A stretch of 64,000 nucleotides of DNA from Actinomycetaceae bacterium (lineage in GTDB: Bacteria; Actinomycetota; Actinomycetes; Actinomycetales; Actinomycetaceae), in contig JAUNAP010000002.1 in assembly GCA_030527545.1 (NCBI GenBank), forward strand, positions 124,001-188,000, read 5' to 3'. This document shows, piece after piece, positions 34,110 through 42,883 of this stretch (positions are counted from its first letter, which is position 1; the number at the start of each line of letters is the position of its first letter). Position numbers and translations under genes: made by a program. Below the pieces are notes generated by a model. The model was not told the DNA's origin. It saw nothing but the letters and a program-made list of their open reading frames with translations, and did not search any database.

Positions 34110-35066
34110 ATGAACAACCTCATTCGTCTCATAGGTAGGCGCCTCATTGCCCTACCGATCATGGTCGTGGGGGTCACGTTCCTCGTGTTCTTCCTCATGT
34201 CCTTTTCGAAAATCGACCCAGCCTACTCGGCTCTCGGTGAGGGTGCCTCGCAGGAGGCCCTCGCCGCCTACCGTGAAGCCAACGGCCTCAACTTGCCGTG
34301 GCCAGTCCAATACGTCCGCTTCCTCGGTAACTTCCTCGTGGGTGACCTCGGCACCTACGGCGCCGGACAGGCTTCGGTGGCCGAACGCGTCGCCAACGCC
34401 TTCCCCATTACCATGCAGCTGACCTTCATCGGCCTCATCATCGCGGTGATCTTCGCCGTGATTTTTGGCGTGCTCGCGGCCCTCTACCGTGACACCTGGG
34501 TCGACCAGCTCATCCGCATCGTCTCAATCGCCTGCATCGCAACGCCCTCCTTCTGGCTGGCCGTCCTCCTCATCCAGGCGTTCACCGTCAACACACCCCT
34601 GTTCCCTGCTGCCGGCCCTCTGCCTGCCTTCAGCGACGATCCCACCGGCTGGGTCATGCGCATGGCGATGCCGTCCTTCGCGCTCGGTGTTCCCGTTGCG
34701 GGCTCCCTCACCCGCGTCATCCGTACCGCCATGGTCGAAGAGCTCGACCGCGATTACGTGCGCACGGCCCGCGGCGCCGGCGTACCCATGGGCGAGATCG
34801 TTTCACGTAACGTCTTACGTAACGCCCTCATCACCCCGGTCACCGTGCTGGGCCTGCGCGTCGGCTACCTTATGGGTGGCGCCGTCGTCATCGAAGTTAT
34901 CTTCAACCTGCCCGGCATGGGCATGGCAATCCTCGAGGGCGTTCAGCAGAACTACCCGACCCTCGTCCAAGGCGTCACGCTCGTCGTCGCTTTGGCCTTC
35001 ATCATTGTCAACATCGTCGTGGACATCCTCTACGTGTTGATCAACCCGCGGATTAGGACGGTGTAG
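34110..35066 (+). CDS. siaF: Sialic acid ABC transporter permease
   Basis: 318 residues, six membrane segments, DppB/OppB type. Seen: the N-terminal helix RLIALPIMVVGVTFLVFFLMSF, LNLPWPVQYVRFLGNFLVGDLG and the coupling loop DYVRTARGAGVPMGEIVSRNVLRNALIT. Found between the binding protein and the permease-ATPase fusion, matching SiaF/SatB. Its ribosome site is weak, consistent with lower expression after the hairpin. Confidence 0.8.
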   Translation: MNNLIRLIGRRLIALPIMVVGVTFLVFFLMSFSKIDPAYSALGEGASQEALAAYREANGLNLPWPVQYVRFLGNFLVGDLGTYGAGQASVAERVANAFPITMQLTFIGLIIAVIFAVIFGVLAALYRDTWVDQLIRIVSIACIATPSFWLAVLLIQAFTVNTPLFPAAGPLPAFSDDPTGWVMRMAMPSFALGVPVAGSLTRVIRTAMVEELDRDYVRTARGAGVPMGEIVSRNVLRNALITPVTVLGLRVGYLMGGAVVIEVIFNLPGMGMAILEGVQQNYPTLVQGVTLVVALAFIIVNIVVDILYVLINPRIRTV

Positions 35067-35068
35067 CT

Positions 35069-37087
35069 ATGCGACGCAAACTCACCGAAAAGATGGAAAA
35101 ACCCGGCCAGCGGCTGCCGCTGCGCCGACTCGCCGCGATGGGGTGGGGCGCTCGTATCTCGCTGTTCGTCATCCTCATCGTCGTTCTCGTGGCGATCTTC
35201 GCTCCGATCGTTGCCCCACATAATCCGCTCGAGATCTTCACCGCCCGACAGGAACCTACCGGTGAGTTCCTGTTCGGTACCGACGACAAGGGACGCGACG
35301 TCTTGTCGCGCATGATGTATGGCGCACGCTACTCCCTCATCATCGGCTTGTGTGCGACGGCCTTCGCGCTTGCCTGCGCCGCCGTCATCGGCTCGGTTGC
35401 CGCGGTATCGCGCAAGTGGGTCGCCGAGGTCATCATGCGCATCATGGACATCATCATGTCCTTCCCTGGTATCGCACTCGCGGCCGTGTTCGTCGCTGTG
35501 TTCGGCAACTCGATTCCGGTTCTCATCTTCGCGATCGGCTTCCTCTACATCCCCCAGCTCACTCGCGTTGTTCGCGCGAACGTCATGAGCGAATACGGTG
35601 AGGACTACGTCAACGCCGTGGTCGTCTCGGGCGCGCGGGCGCCTTGGATCCTCACCAAGCACGTGGCGCGAAACTGTATCGCCCCGATCATGGTGTTCAC
35701 GACGGTCCTCGTCGCCGATGCGATCGTCTTCGAGGCCTCGCTGTCCTTCATCCAGGCGGGCGTGCCCGAACCAAACCCCTCGTGGGGTAACATCCTCGCT
35801 GACGCGCGAGCGGGCGTGCTCGCTGGACAGTGGTGGCAGGCGCTCTTCCCGGGCCTGGCGATCATGATTACTGTCCTGTGCCTCAACATCCTCTCCGAGG
35901 GCCTCACCGATGCCATGGTTGCCGCCCCGACGGCGAAGATCGAAGAACCAAAGAACATGAGTGACGTCGACCGCGAGGCCGACAAGCTCCTCACCGATCC
36001 CGTCGCCGCTCACGAGACCCAGCGTGAGGCGCTCGAGAAGAGGCTCGCTGACCTTCGTGCGATCGAGCACCAGCGCAGCGACCGCCACACGCAACGCTTC
36101 GATGCCGAGCCACTGCTTGAGGTCAAGGACCTGTGCATTTCGTTCCCGCGTCACGGCGACGTTAACGTCGTCGACCACGTGTCCTTCAGCGTGCGTCCGG
36201 GAGAGACGATGGGTCTCGTCGGCGAGTCAGGGTGCGGCAAGTCGATCACGTCGCTTGCCGTCATGGGGCTGCACGATGCGAAGGCAAACATTCGCGGCGA
36301 GATCCTTTACCAGGGCAAGAACCTGCTCGATCTCACCCCGAAGCAGCACAATGCGTTGCGCGGCCACGAGCTCGCGATGATCTACCAGGACGCCCTGTCC
36401 TCGCTCAATCCGTCGATGCTCATCAAGACGCAGATGAAGCAGCTGACGAAGCGCGGGGGCACCCGCAGCGCCGAGGAACTACTCGAGCTCGTGGGCCTTG
36501 ACCCTCAGCGGGTCCTCGGCTCCTACCCGCACGAACTGTCGGGCGGTCAACGCCAGCGCGTCCTCATTGCCATGGCACTCACCCGCGATCCGAAGCTCGT
36601 GATCGCCGACGAGCCGACGACCGCACTCGATGTCACCGTTCAAAAGCAGGTTATCGACCTCCTCAACGAGCTGCGCGACAAGCTGGGGTTCGCACTGATC
36701 TTCGTCAGCCACGACCTCGCCCTCGTTGCGGAGGTCGCCCACAAGATCACGGTCATGTACGCGGGCCAGGTCGTCGAGCAGGCCCCCACCGTCGAGCTGC
36801 TGACGAATCCGCAGCACGAATACACGAGGGGCCTACTCGGTTCGGTGCTGTCCATCGAGGCGGGATCGGGTCGTCTTCACCAGGTGCCCGGTACGGTGCC
36901 GTCGCCGAAGGATTTCCCAGCCGGCGACCGGTTCGCACCGCGATCGTCGCATCCGGATCGCGGCCTCGACGAACGGCCGGTCCTCGTGCCCGTGCCGGGC
37001 GAGCCCGATCACGTGTACGCGCAACTGCCGTCATTGGCCAGCGCCGCCCCGCGGGGCGCAGCCACGGGTGAAGGGAGCGAGGCATGA
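35069..37087 (+). CDS. siaG: Sialic acid ABC transporter permease-ATPase fusion
   Basis: 672 residues joining two transporter parts. Residues about 1-290 are a DppC-type permease (helix LFVILIVVLVAIFAPIVAPHNPL, FLFGTDDKGRDVLSRMMYGAR, coupling loop around NAVVVSGARAPWILTKHVARN). A charged linker of about 60 residues follows. Residues about 350-672 are an ATPase with GESGCGKS, YQDALSSLNPS, LSGGQRQRVLIAMAL, VIADEPTTALD and SHDLALVAE. Separate genes are the rule in Dpp/Opp systems; this fusion is known for Corynebacterium SiaG and Haemophilus SatC. It overlaps the next gene by four bases. Confidence 0.82.
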   Translation: MRRKLTEKMEKPGQRLPLRRLAAMGWGARISLFVILIVVLVAIFAPIVAPHNPLEIFTARQEPTGEFLFGTDDKGRDVLSRMMYGARYSLIIGLCATAFALACAAVIGSVAAVSRKWVAEVIMRIMDIIMSFPGIALAAVFVAVFGNSIPVLIFAIGFLYIPQLTRVVRANVMSEYGEDYVNAVVVSGARAPWILTKHVARNCIAPIMVFTTVLVADAIVFEASLSFIQAGVPEPNPSWGNILADARAGVLAGQWWQALFPGLAIMITVLCLNILSEGLTDAMVAAPTAKIEEPKNMSDVDREADKLLTDPVAAHETQREALEKRLADLRAIEHQRSDRHTQRFDAEPLLEVKDLCISFPRHGDVNVVDHVSFSVRPGETMGLVGESGCGKSITSLAVMGLHDAKANIRGEILYQGKNLLDLTPKQHNALRGHELAMIYQDALSSLNPSMLIKTQMKQLTKRGGTRSAEELLELVGLDPQRVLGSYPHELSGGQRQRVLIAMALTRDPKLVIADEPTTALDVTVQKQVIDLLNELRDKLGFALIFVSHDLALVAEVAHKITVMYAGQVVEQAPTVELLTNPQHEYTRGLLGSVLSIEAGSGRLHQVPGTVPSPKDFPAGDRFAPRSSHPDRGLDERPVLVPVPGEPDHVYAQLPSLASAAPRGAATGEGSEA

Positions 37088-37896
37088 GCGAGCAGACACC
37101 CATCATCGAGCTGCGTGACGTCCACGTCACGTTCACGACACGTACGGGGTCGTTGTTTAACCCCAATAAGGTCCACGCGGTCCGCGGGGTCAACATGGCG
37201 ATCGCTCCCGGGGAGACCCTGGGCATCGTCGGGGAGTCCGGGTGCGGCAAGTCGACAACCGCGAACGTCATGTGTGGTCTCCAAAAGCCCACAAAGGGCC
37301 GCGTATTCTTCAAAGGCCACGAGGTGACGAAGCGGACCGCGGCGGACCGCCGCCAGATTGGCAAGGTCGTGTCGGTGGTGTTCCAGGACCCGGCGACCGC
37401 ACTCAACGCGCGCATGAGCGTACGCGATCAGCTGGCCGACCCGATGATCGTCCACAAGGTCGGTTCTGCAGCAGACCGCGACAAGCGGGTGCGTGAACTC
37501 ATCCACATGGTCGGCCTGCCCTATTCGGCGCTCGACGCCCTGCCGGGTCAGCTCTCGGGTGGGCAGCGGCAGCGTGTCGCCATCGCCAGGGCACTGTCGA
37601 TCAGGCCCGACGCGATCATCGCGGACGAGCCGACGTCGGCCCTCGACGTGTCGGTTCGAGCCCAGATCCTCAACCTCTTGACCGATCTCAAGAAGGATCT
37701 GGGACTGTCGATGGTCTTCATCAGCCACGATATTCAAACAGTCCGTTACGTTTCGGACCGTATCGCGGTGATGAACGGTGGCAAGGTCGTCGAGGAAGGT
37801 CCGGCCGCACAGCTGTTGGCGTCCCCGAAGGACCCCTACACTCGGACCCTGTTGGGCGCGGCGCCTTCGTTGCTCCATCCCGACTTGGGTAAGTAG
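37084..37896 (+). CDS. siaI: Sialic acid ABC transporter ATP-binding protein
   Basis: 270-residue DppF/OppF-type ATPase, partner of the ATPase half of the preceding fusion. Seen: Walker A GESGCGKST, VVFQDPATALNARMSV, LSGGQRQRVAIARALS, IIADEPTSALDVSV and SHDIQTVRYVSDRIAVM. Last gene of the importer operon, ending at a strong hairpin shared with the convergent regulator gene. Confidence 0.82.
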   Translation: MSEQTPIIELRDVHVTFTTRTGSLFNPNKVHAVRGVNMAIAPGETLGIVGESGCGKSTTANVMCGLQKPTKGRVFFKGHEVTKRTAADRRQIGKVVSVVFQDPATALNARMSVRDQLADPMIVHKVGSAADRDKRVRELIHMVGLPYSALDALPGQLSGGQRQRVAIARALSIRPDAIIADEPTSALDVSVRAQILNLLTDLKKDLGLSMVFISHDIQTVRYVSDRIAVMNGGKVVEEGPAAQLLASPKDPYTRTLLGAAPSLLHPDLGK

Positions 37897-37905
37897 CCCG
37901 ATACC

Positions 37906-37949
37906 CCAAAGGGGCGCCCCCCGGATACATCCGGGGGGCGCCCCTTTGG
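37906..37949. terminator. 21-base perfect hairpin between convergent genes
   Basis: A perfect 21-base inverted repeat (37906-37926 with 37929-37949), CCAAAGGGGCGCC at its outer end, and only two bases at the centre. It lies between the ends of siaI and the GntR gene and can serve both directions. Confidence 0.75.
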
Positions 37950-37978
37950 TGTCGATGTCTGCGCGGCCGTGGCGCGTT

Positions 37979-38728
37979 TTAGGTGTTTTGAAGGATCTCG
38001 ATGATCGGGCGGTAGTGGTCGTTGACCGCGGCGACGTACGCGCCGATGTCGCCCGCGTAGGCCGCCGTAAGCATGCTGCCGTGGCTGCGGGCGGTCTCTG
38101 TGAGACGAGAGGTGATCGTGGCGGGGGAGAGCTTGGGCAAGACGATCTGGTGGACCCGCCACAGCGAGTTCACGAGTTGACGGACGACCTCGTTGCCGGC
38201 CTGGGCAAGCAAGCCATCGTGGAAGACTAGGTCGAGATCGGTAAACATCTCCCCGGCCTCGGCCTTGGCGACCATGGCGTCAACGACGCGCGCAAGTTCG
38301 TCCTGATCGGTACCCTCGAGGGCGCCGCACACGAGCCCGGCGGTGCCCTGATCGAGGAACTTACGGACCTGAACGACCTCGAGGAGGGTTGAGCGGTCGG
38401 CTCCGGCCGTCATTTCCGCACGGAAGGCGAGGGCCTCGACGAGAGGGACCATGGACATGGAGCCGACGAAGGTCCCCGACCCCTGTTTGACGGTAACGAT
38501 GTCGAGCGCCTGGAGATGACGGATAGCCTCACGCACCGACGAGCGCGAGACACCGAGCGCATCGATGAGCTCTTGTTCGCTTGGGAGGGGGTCGCCAGGA
38601 CGCAGCCCCTCGGTGAGGATGAGGTTCTTGATTCCCTCGCCGGTCGCCGCCGAGCGGGAGATACGTTCGATGGGACCGAGTCCGCGCCGAGCGGTACGGT
38701 TCGGCTGCCAGGAGGTGAGTGGATCCAT
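37979..38728 (-). CDS. nanR: GntR-family (FadR/FCD) transcriptional regulator, probable NanR
   Basis: 249 residues. An N-terminal winged helix-turn-helix (about 30-90; LRPGDPLPSEQELIDALGVSRSSVREAIRHLQALDIVTVKQGSGTFV) is followed by an all-helical FCD effector domain (about 110-235) with FHDGLLAQAGNEVVRQLV and the family's metal-binding aspartate and histidines (FTDLDLVFHD, RSHGSML, NDHY). Convergent with the importer operon. FCD-type regulators of sialic acid genes usually bind sialic acid or ManNAc-6-P and repress the locus; the shared palindromes in nan promoters fit, but binding is inferred. Confidence 0.78.
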   Translation of the reverse strand: MDPLTSWQPNRTARRGLGPIERISRSAATGEGIKNLILTEGLRPGDPLPSEQELIDALGVSRSSVREAIRHLQALDIVTVKQGSGTFVGSMSMVPLVEALAFRAEMTAGADRSTLLEVVQVRKFLDQGTAGLVCGALEGTDQDELARVVDAMVAKAEAGEMFTDLDLVFHDGLLAQAGNEVVRQLVNSLWRVHQIVLPKLSPATITSRLTETARSHGSMLTAAYAGDIGAYVAAVNDHYRPIIEILQNT

Positions 38729-39039
38729 GGCCTTCCCCTATCCTCGCCGATGACTAGTGACTCTTTATGGTAGCGCGTCAACTGGCCAATCCGGGACGAT
38801 AGGGGGCACGTCGGGGGAATATGCTGTGGCGAGGCTGATAGATACGTCCTGCTAGATGTCATGATCTGTCTGCGTGATGGGGCGGATCGCGAGCTACCAG
38901 ACCTCCAGGTAAGGCATCTCCGCTCCACCTTGAAAAGATTTCGTTAGCAATCATGCTTGACATCGGAGTGCGCGAACGGGAAAATAGTTTCATCTGCATA
39001 TCATTGCAGATAGCGACTATCCCTCAAGGAGAACTGACG
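38729..39039. other. Intergenic region between GntR gene and I36-like module
   Basis: 311 bases with no supported gene. On the minus side 38851-38875 contains a stretch closely matching 29739-29761 near nanT (shared TAGATG, ATGAT, GTCTGCGT). On the plus side TTGACA (38957-38962) with AAAATA (38981-38986) 18 bases on is a good promoter for the gene at 39040. The stretch is AT-richer than the sialic acid genes. Confidence 0.55.
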
Positions 39040-39393
39040 ATGAAGAAGGTTCTTGGAATGCTCGCGGCGCTGCTGGTTGTCGTGAGTGGTTCGATGTTTG
39101 TGTCGGCTGATCAGGCCAGCGCGGCTCCCCAGTGTGCCGCCGGCTATGTGTGTATGTGGACGGGTCGCGGGGGCGGTGGCACCAAGTACTCCTACGCCTC
39201 CTCTGCAAATCATACTCACAGGGTTGCTTCGGTGCACTACAACTACAACACTATGGGAATTAAGTTCATGAGGGGTCACAGCGGCACAGGGAAGGAGATT
39301 ACGCGCTACAATCTGCGTATGAGGGGGTTCCGTAATTGGAGTTCCAACAACTGGGATGTGTGCCGGTCCCACCAAGATATCTCCAACTGGTGA
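39040..39393 (+). CDS. Small secreted peptidase-inhibitor-I36-like protein (copy 1)
   Basis: 117 residues. Sec signal peptide (about 1-31, MKKVLGMLAALLVVVSG...ASA) followed by an ~86-residue mature domain. APQCAAGYVCMWTGRGGGG resembles the start of family I36 inhibitors such as SMI (CxxGYxCxW, then Gly and aromatic residues), with a late cysteine (WDVC). It is basic and aromatic-rich. AAGGAG precedes ATG 39040, and a good promoter lies 80 bases upstream. The copy at 42512 shares GYVC.WT, YASSANHTHR versus YARTANHRHA, and RGFRNW. Function unknown: a protease inhibitor, a bacteriocin-like effector or a surface ligand are all possible. It starts a two-gene module with a lipoprotein. Confidence 0.75.
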   Translation: MKKVLGMLAALLVVVSGSMFVSADQASAAPQCAAGYVCMWTGRGGGGTKYSYASSANHTHRVASVHYNYNTMGIKFMRGHSGTGKEITRYNLRMRGFRNWSSNNWDVCRSHQDISNW

Positions 39394-39400
39394 TTTTTTC

Positions 39401-39436
39401 TCGACGGTGGCGCGACTGCGGTTGCGCCACCGTCGA
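39401..39436 (+). terminator. Intercistronic hairpin inside module 1
   Basis: TCGACGGTGGCGC (39401-39413) pairs perfectly with GCGCCACCGTCGA (39424-39436). It lies between the small secreted protein gene and the lipoprotein gene and has no T-run after it, so it may allow partial read-through. Confidence 0.65.
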
Positions 39437-39458
39437 ATGTCTTAAATGAGGAAAAATT

Positions 39459-40325
39459 ATGAAGCGGCTAGGCGTATTAATTCTATTGATGCTCACCACT
39501 TTCTTGTGTCCGGCGTGCTCTCAAGGAGACGGTGATGAGGCGTGGCAGCCCCAAAAATCCCGCGTGAATCCACATATTTACCTCTCGGAGACTGATCAAA
39601 TCCTCTACCCCGACACCGCAGAAACGCGTGCGATTCGAGAAGCAGCTGCTGCGGTAGCTGAGCAATGCATGGCCGAACAGGGCTTTCCTGGCTTGCCGGC
39701 CACAAGAGCTCAGGCTGGCGTACTCATACTCCCGGGAAATGAGAGCGATGTAGAGCTGGTATACAACTATCACTCCCCCGAAAATTCAAGAAAATATGGC
39801 GTCACGGCCCCTGAATTTCACGAAAAGCGACATAAGCAAGATTATCCACCTGCAATATCCGAAGATGCTCAGACTGTTCTCAACAATTGTCTCGATGCTG
39901 TGGAGAAACAAATTTATGGCAACCTGAAGAAAATGCAAGAGCTTGAGCAGCAGGCCATGGGTATTAATAACTCTGTTGATGTTGCGGATGTGCAGAAAAG
40001 CGCCGAGCGTGAATGGGCGAAGTGTATGAAGGAGAGAGGGTTGGGGCGATTTGATGCAGTTGCAGGGATTTTCGGTCCGACCGGTGATGAGAATGGGCCT
40101 GAATGGCCTGATCCCAGGCCTAATCCGGAGGAAATCCGTGTCGCGCAAGCCTCTGGCGAATGTATGATCGAGACAGGATATCTCGAGACGGTGACGCGCG
40201 CGAACGCGATAGCTGTGCATGAGGAACTCCAGAAACATCCGGGTGTTATTACGGAGTGGAAAAAGATCCGGCAGGAACAGGTCGAGGCAGCTCAGGAACT
40301 CGGTAAGAGTCCAAACAAAAGATGA
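39459..40325 (+). CDS. Cys-Met-motif lipoprotein (copy 1)
   Basis: 288 residues, not recognised beyond its paralogues here. Lipobox LCPAC (Cys near residue 20), then a mature protein sharing with the copy at 42884: SRVNPHIYLSETDQILYPDTAET, CMAEQGFPG, KYGVTAPEFHE, CMKERGLGRFDAV, PTGDENG, EIRVAQASGECMIETGYLE and the tail RANAIAVHEELQKHPGVITEW. Four cysteines outside the lipobox recur as Cys-Met or lone Cys pairs, suggesting disulfides. GAGGAAA precedes the ATG. The gene is AT-rich for this genome (42-45% GC in sampled lines), a sign of transfer. It would face the outside of the membrane. Confidence 0.75.
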   Translation: MKRLGVLILLMLTTFLCPACSQGDGDEAWQPQKSRVNPHIYLSETDQILYPDTAETRAIREAAAAVAEQCMAEQGFPGLPATRAQAGVLILPGNESDVELVYNYHSPENSRKYGVTAPEFHEKRHKQDYPPAISEDAQTVLNNCLDAVEKQIYGNLKKMQELEQQAMGINNSVDVADVQKSAEREWAKCMKERGLGRFDAVAGIFGPTGDENGPEWPDPRPNPEEIRVAQASGECMIETGYLETVTRANAIAVHEELQKHPGVITEWKKIRQEQVEAAQELGKSPNKR

Positions 40326-40489
40326 AAGGCGAGTGGGCTCGGAGAGTAGTTCGGCGTCATCGGGAAGCGTCTGGCCTGCAAGCTACGACTTGGGGAAAAG
40401 AGGGTCGTTCGGGTGCGGAGTTCGTCGCGACTGGCTACGGCGGGGGTGCCATACTGGAGGGGGCCTGCCAATGTTCAGCAGAAAGGCGA

Positions 40490-41275
40490 ATGATGGGTTG
40501 CTGTCGTGACGGTGAAGGAAAGACCGGGTGCTGCCGTGAGCGTGGCGGGGAGCCGGAGTGTCCGCTGAGACGGGCCGGCATTCCGCTGGTCGTGGGGGCG
40601 GCGACGTTTGGGTGGTATGCCCTGCCCGACGCGTGCCCGTCGCGACTGGGGCGCGCGATGACGAAAAGCGGCCTGCTGGCGGGAGCTGTCGCATCGGTGG
40701 CCGCCCTTGGAGGACTGCGGCTGAGCGATATCACGGGCGGCATCAAGACTGCGAAACGCGCGTGCGCGGAAGGCGACCGCACGGTGACGCCGGCGGGCGC
40801 ACGTGACTTCGGTAGCGAGGACGAGGCGATCGGTGTCGAACCGGAGGGACGCGACGTGTTGGGCACCCTACGTGACCGCAAGACCTTCGAGGCCGGTGGT
40901 CGTTGTGGGTGTGGCAGCGATCGTCCGAAGCAGCGGGGACAAGGCGGATGCTGCAAGGACACAAGTGACGGATCCGGCCCACGCGAGGAGAACGGATGCT
41001 GCCGCGGCGGCAAGACCGCGCGAGAGGCGTCGACTCCGGATGCGGTCGAGCGCGGCGTGTCCCTCAGCGGCAAGAAGCTGCTTGCGATCGGCGGCGGTCT
41101 CGCGGCGCTCGCTGTCGTGGAGCAGAGCATCATCTACCGCATCGGCGAGGCGCTCAAGCGGCGTGGCGTCTCACACGCGCACACGAAGCAGGCGGCCCTC
41201 CTGGGAGCGCTCGCGTTCGTGGGAGCGTGGGGCGTCGATTGGCGGCCCGACGGCGAGGATGCGAAGGACAGCTAG
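40490..41275 (+). CDS. Cys-rich membrane protein with repeated GCC motifs
   Basis: About 261 residues, not recognised. The N-terminus MMGCCRDGEGKTGCCRERGG and a central stretch (GRCGCGSDRPKQRGQGGCCKD...ENGCCRGGK) carry repeated GCC-R/K motifs. Between and after them lie hydrophobic segments (IPLVVGAATFGWYAL, KSGLLAGAVASVAALGGL, KLLAIGGGLAALAVVEQSIIY, QAALLGALAFVGAWGV). ATG 40490 is chosen for the GAAAGG site just upstream; an earlier in-frame start would overlap the lipoprotein gene. The vicinal cysteines could bind metal or be lipid-modified or redox-active. It lies between the module and nrdF. Confidence 0.6.
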   Translation: MMGCCRDGEGKTGCCRERGGEPECPLRRAGIPLVVGAATFGWYALPDACPSRLGRAMTKSGLLAGAVASVAALGGLRLSDITGGIKTAKRACAEGDRTVTPAGARDFGSEDEAIGVEPEGRDVLGTLRDRKTFEAGGRCGCGSDRPKQRGQGGCCKDTSDGSGPREENGCCRGGKTAREASTPDAVERGVSLSGKKLLAIGGGLAALAVVEQSIIYRIGEALKRRGVSHAHTKQAALLGALAFVGAWGVDWRPDGEDAKDS

Positions 41276-41316
41276 TCGCGGGACGTAAGCTTCTGGGTGG
41301 TAGAGACCGTGAGTGA

Positions 41317-42294
<978 letters not shown>

Positions 42295-42301
42295 ATATCC
42301 C

Positions 42302-42333
42302 CGTGGGTGGCATCGGGCACGATGCCACCCACG
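42302..42333 (+). terminator. Hairpin after nrdF
   Basis: CGTGGGTGGCATCG (42302-42315) pairs perfectly with CGATGCCACCCACG (42320-42333) around a 4-base loop. The following ATTCCAT has only a short T stretch. Confidence 0.7.
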
Positions 42334-42511
42334 ATTCCATACTCGGTAACTCCTCGCCTATGTGTGGGCTCGCTGTCGATGCTTCCGATCCGAGGGGGAG
42401 TGAGGCGTGCCCCGTGGCTATGATGCTGAGACGTGCGTGGAAAACCCACGCGCATATGCGGCTCGTGGTAGTATTCTTGCGTTCCTATAGATCTCACACA
42501 AGGAGGTTGAG

Positions 42512-42856
42512 ATGAAGAAGATCGGCACAGCCGTTATGGTTGCTCTCGCATGTCTCGGGGGTGTAGTGCTGCCAGCATCCGAGGCGAACGCCGCTCCGTC
42601 ATGTCCGTCCGGATACGTGTGCACGTGGACTGAGCGTAACGGAGGTGGTAAAGAATACCGCTATGCTCGCACGGCCAATCACAGGCATGCGATTCAGTCT
42701 GTCTACTTCAACTACGGCTCGTGGAATACCATGTTTACGACTAAAGCGGACGGGCGGGGCAGGGTGTTGGCTGCTTACTACACGAATCAGCGTGGTTTCC
42801 GGAACTGGGATCCGGTGAATCGATGGACCTGTAAGTCTCACAGAGACTTCAAGTAG
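42512..42856 (+). CDS. Small secreted peptidase-inhibitor-I36-like protein (copy 2)
   Basis: 114 residues. Signal peptide (about 1-29, ending ASEANAA), mature start APSCPSGYVCTWTERNGGGKEYRY, a central YFNYGSWNTMF and a late RGFRNWDPVNRWTCKSH. It shares the cysteine spacing and RGFRNW with the copy at 39040, with clearly different surface residues. AAGGAGG lies seven bases before ATG; a TATAGAT box at 42486-42492 may be its -10. It is followed 27 bases later by the paralogous lipoprotein gene. Function unknown, as for copy 1. Confidence 0.75.
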   Translation: MKKIGTAVMVALACLGGVVLPASEANAAPSCPSGYVCTWTERNGGGKEYRYARTANHRHAIQSVYFNYGSWNTMFTTKADGRGRVLAAYYTNQRGFRNWDPVNRWTCKSHRDFK

Positions 42857-42883
42857 GCTGTCGGCGGGATTGGGGTACTGGTG

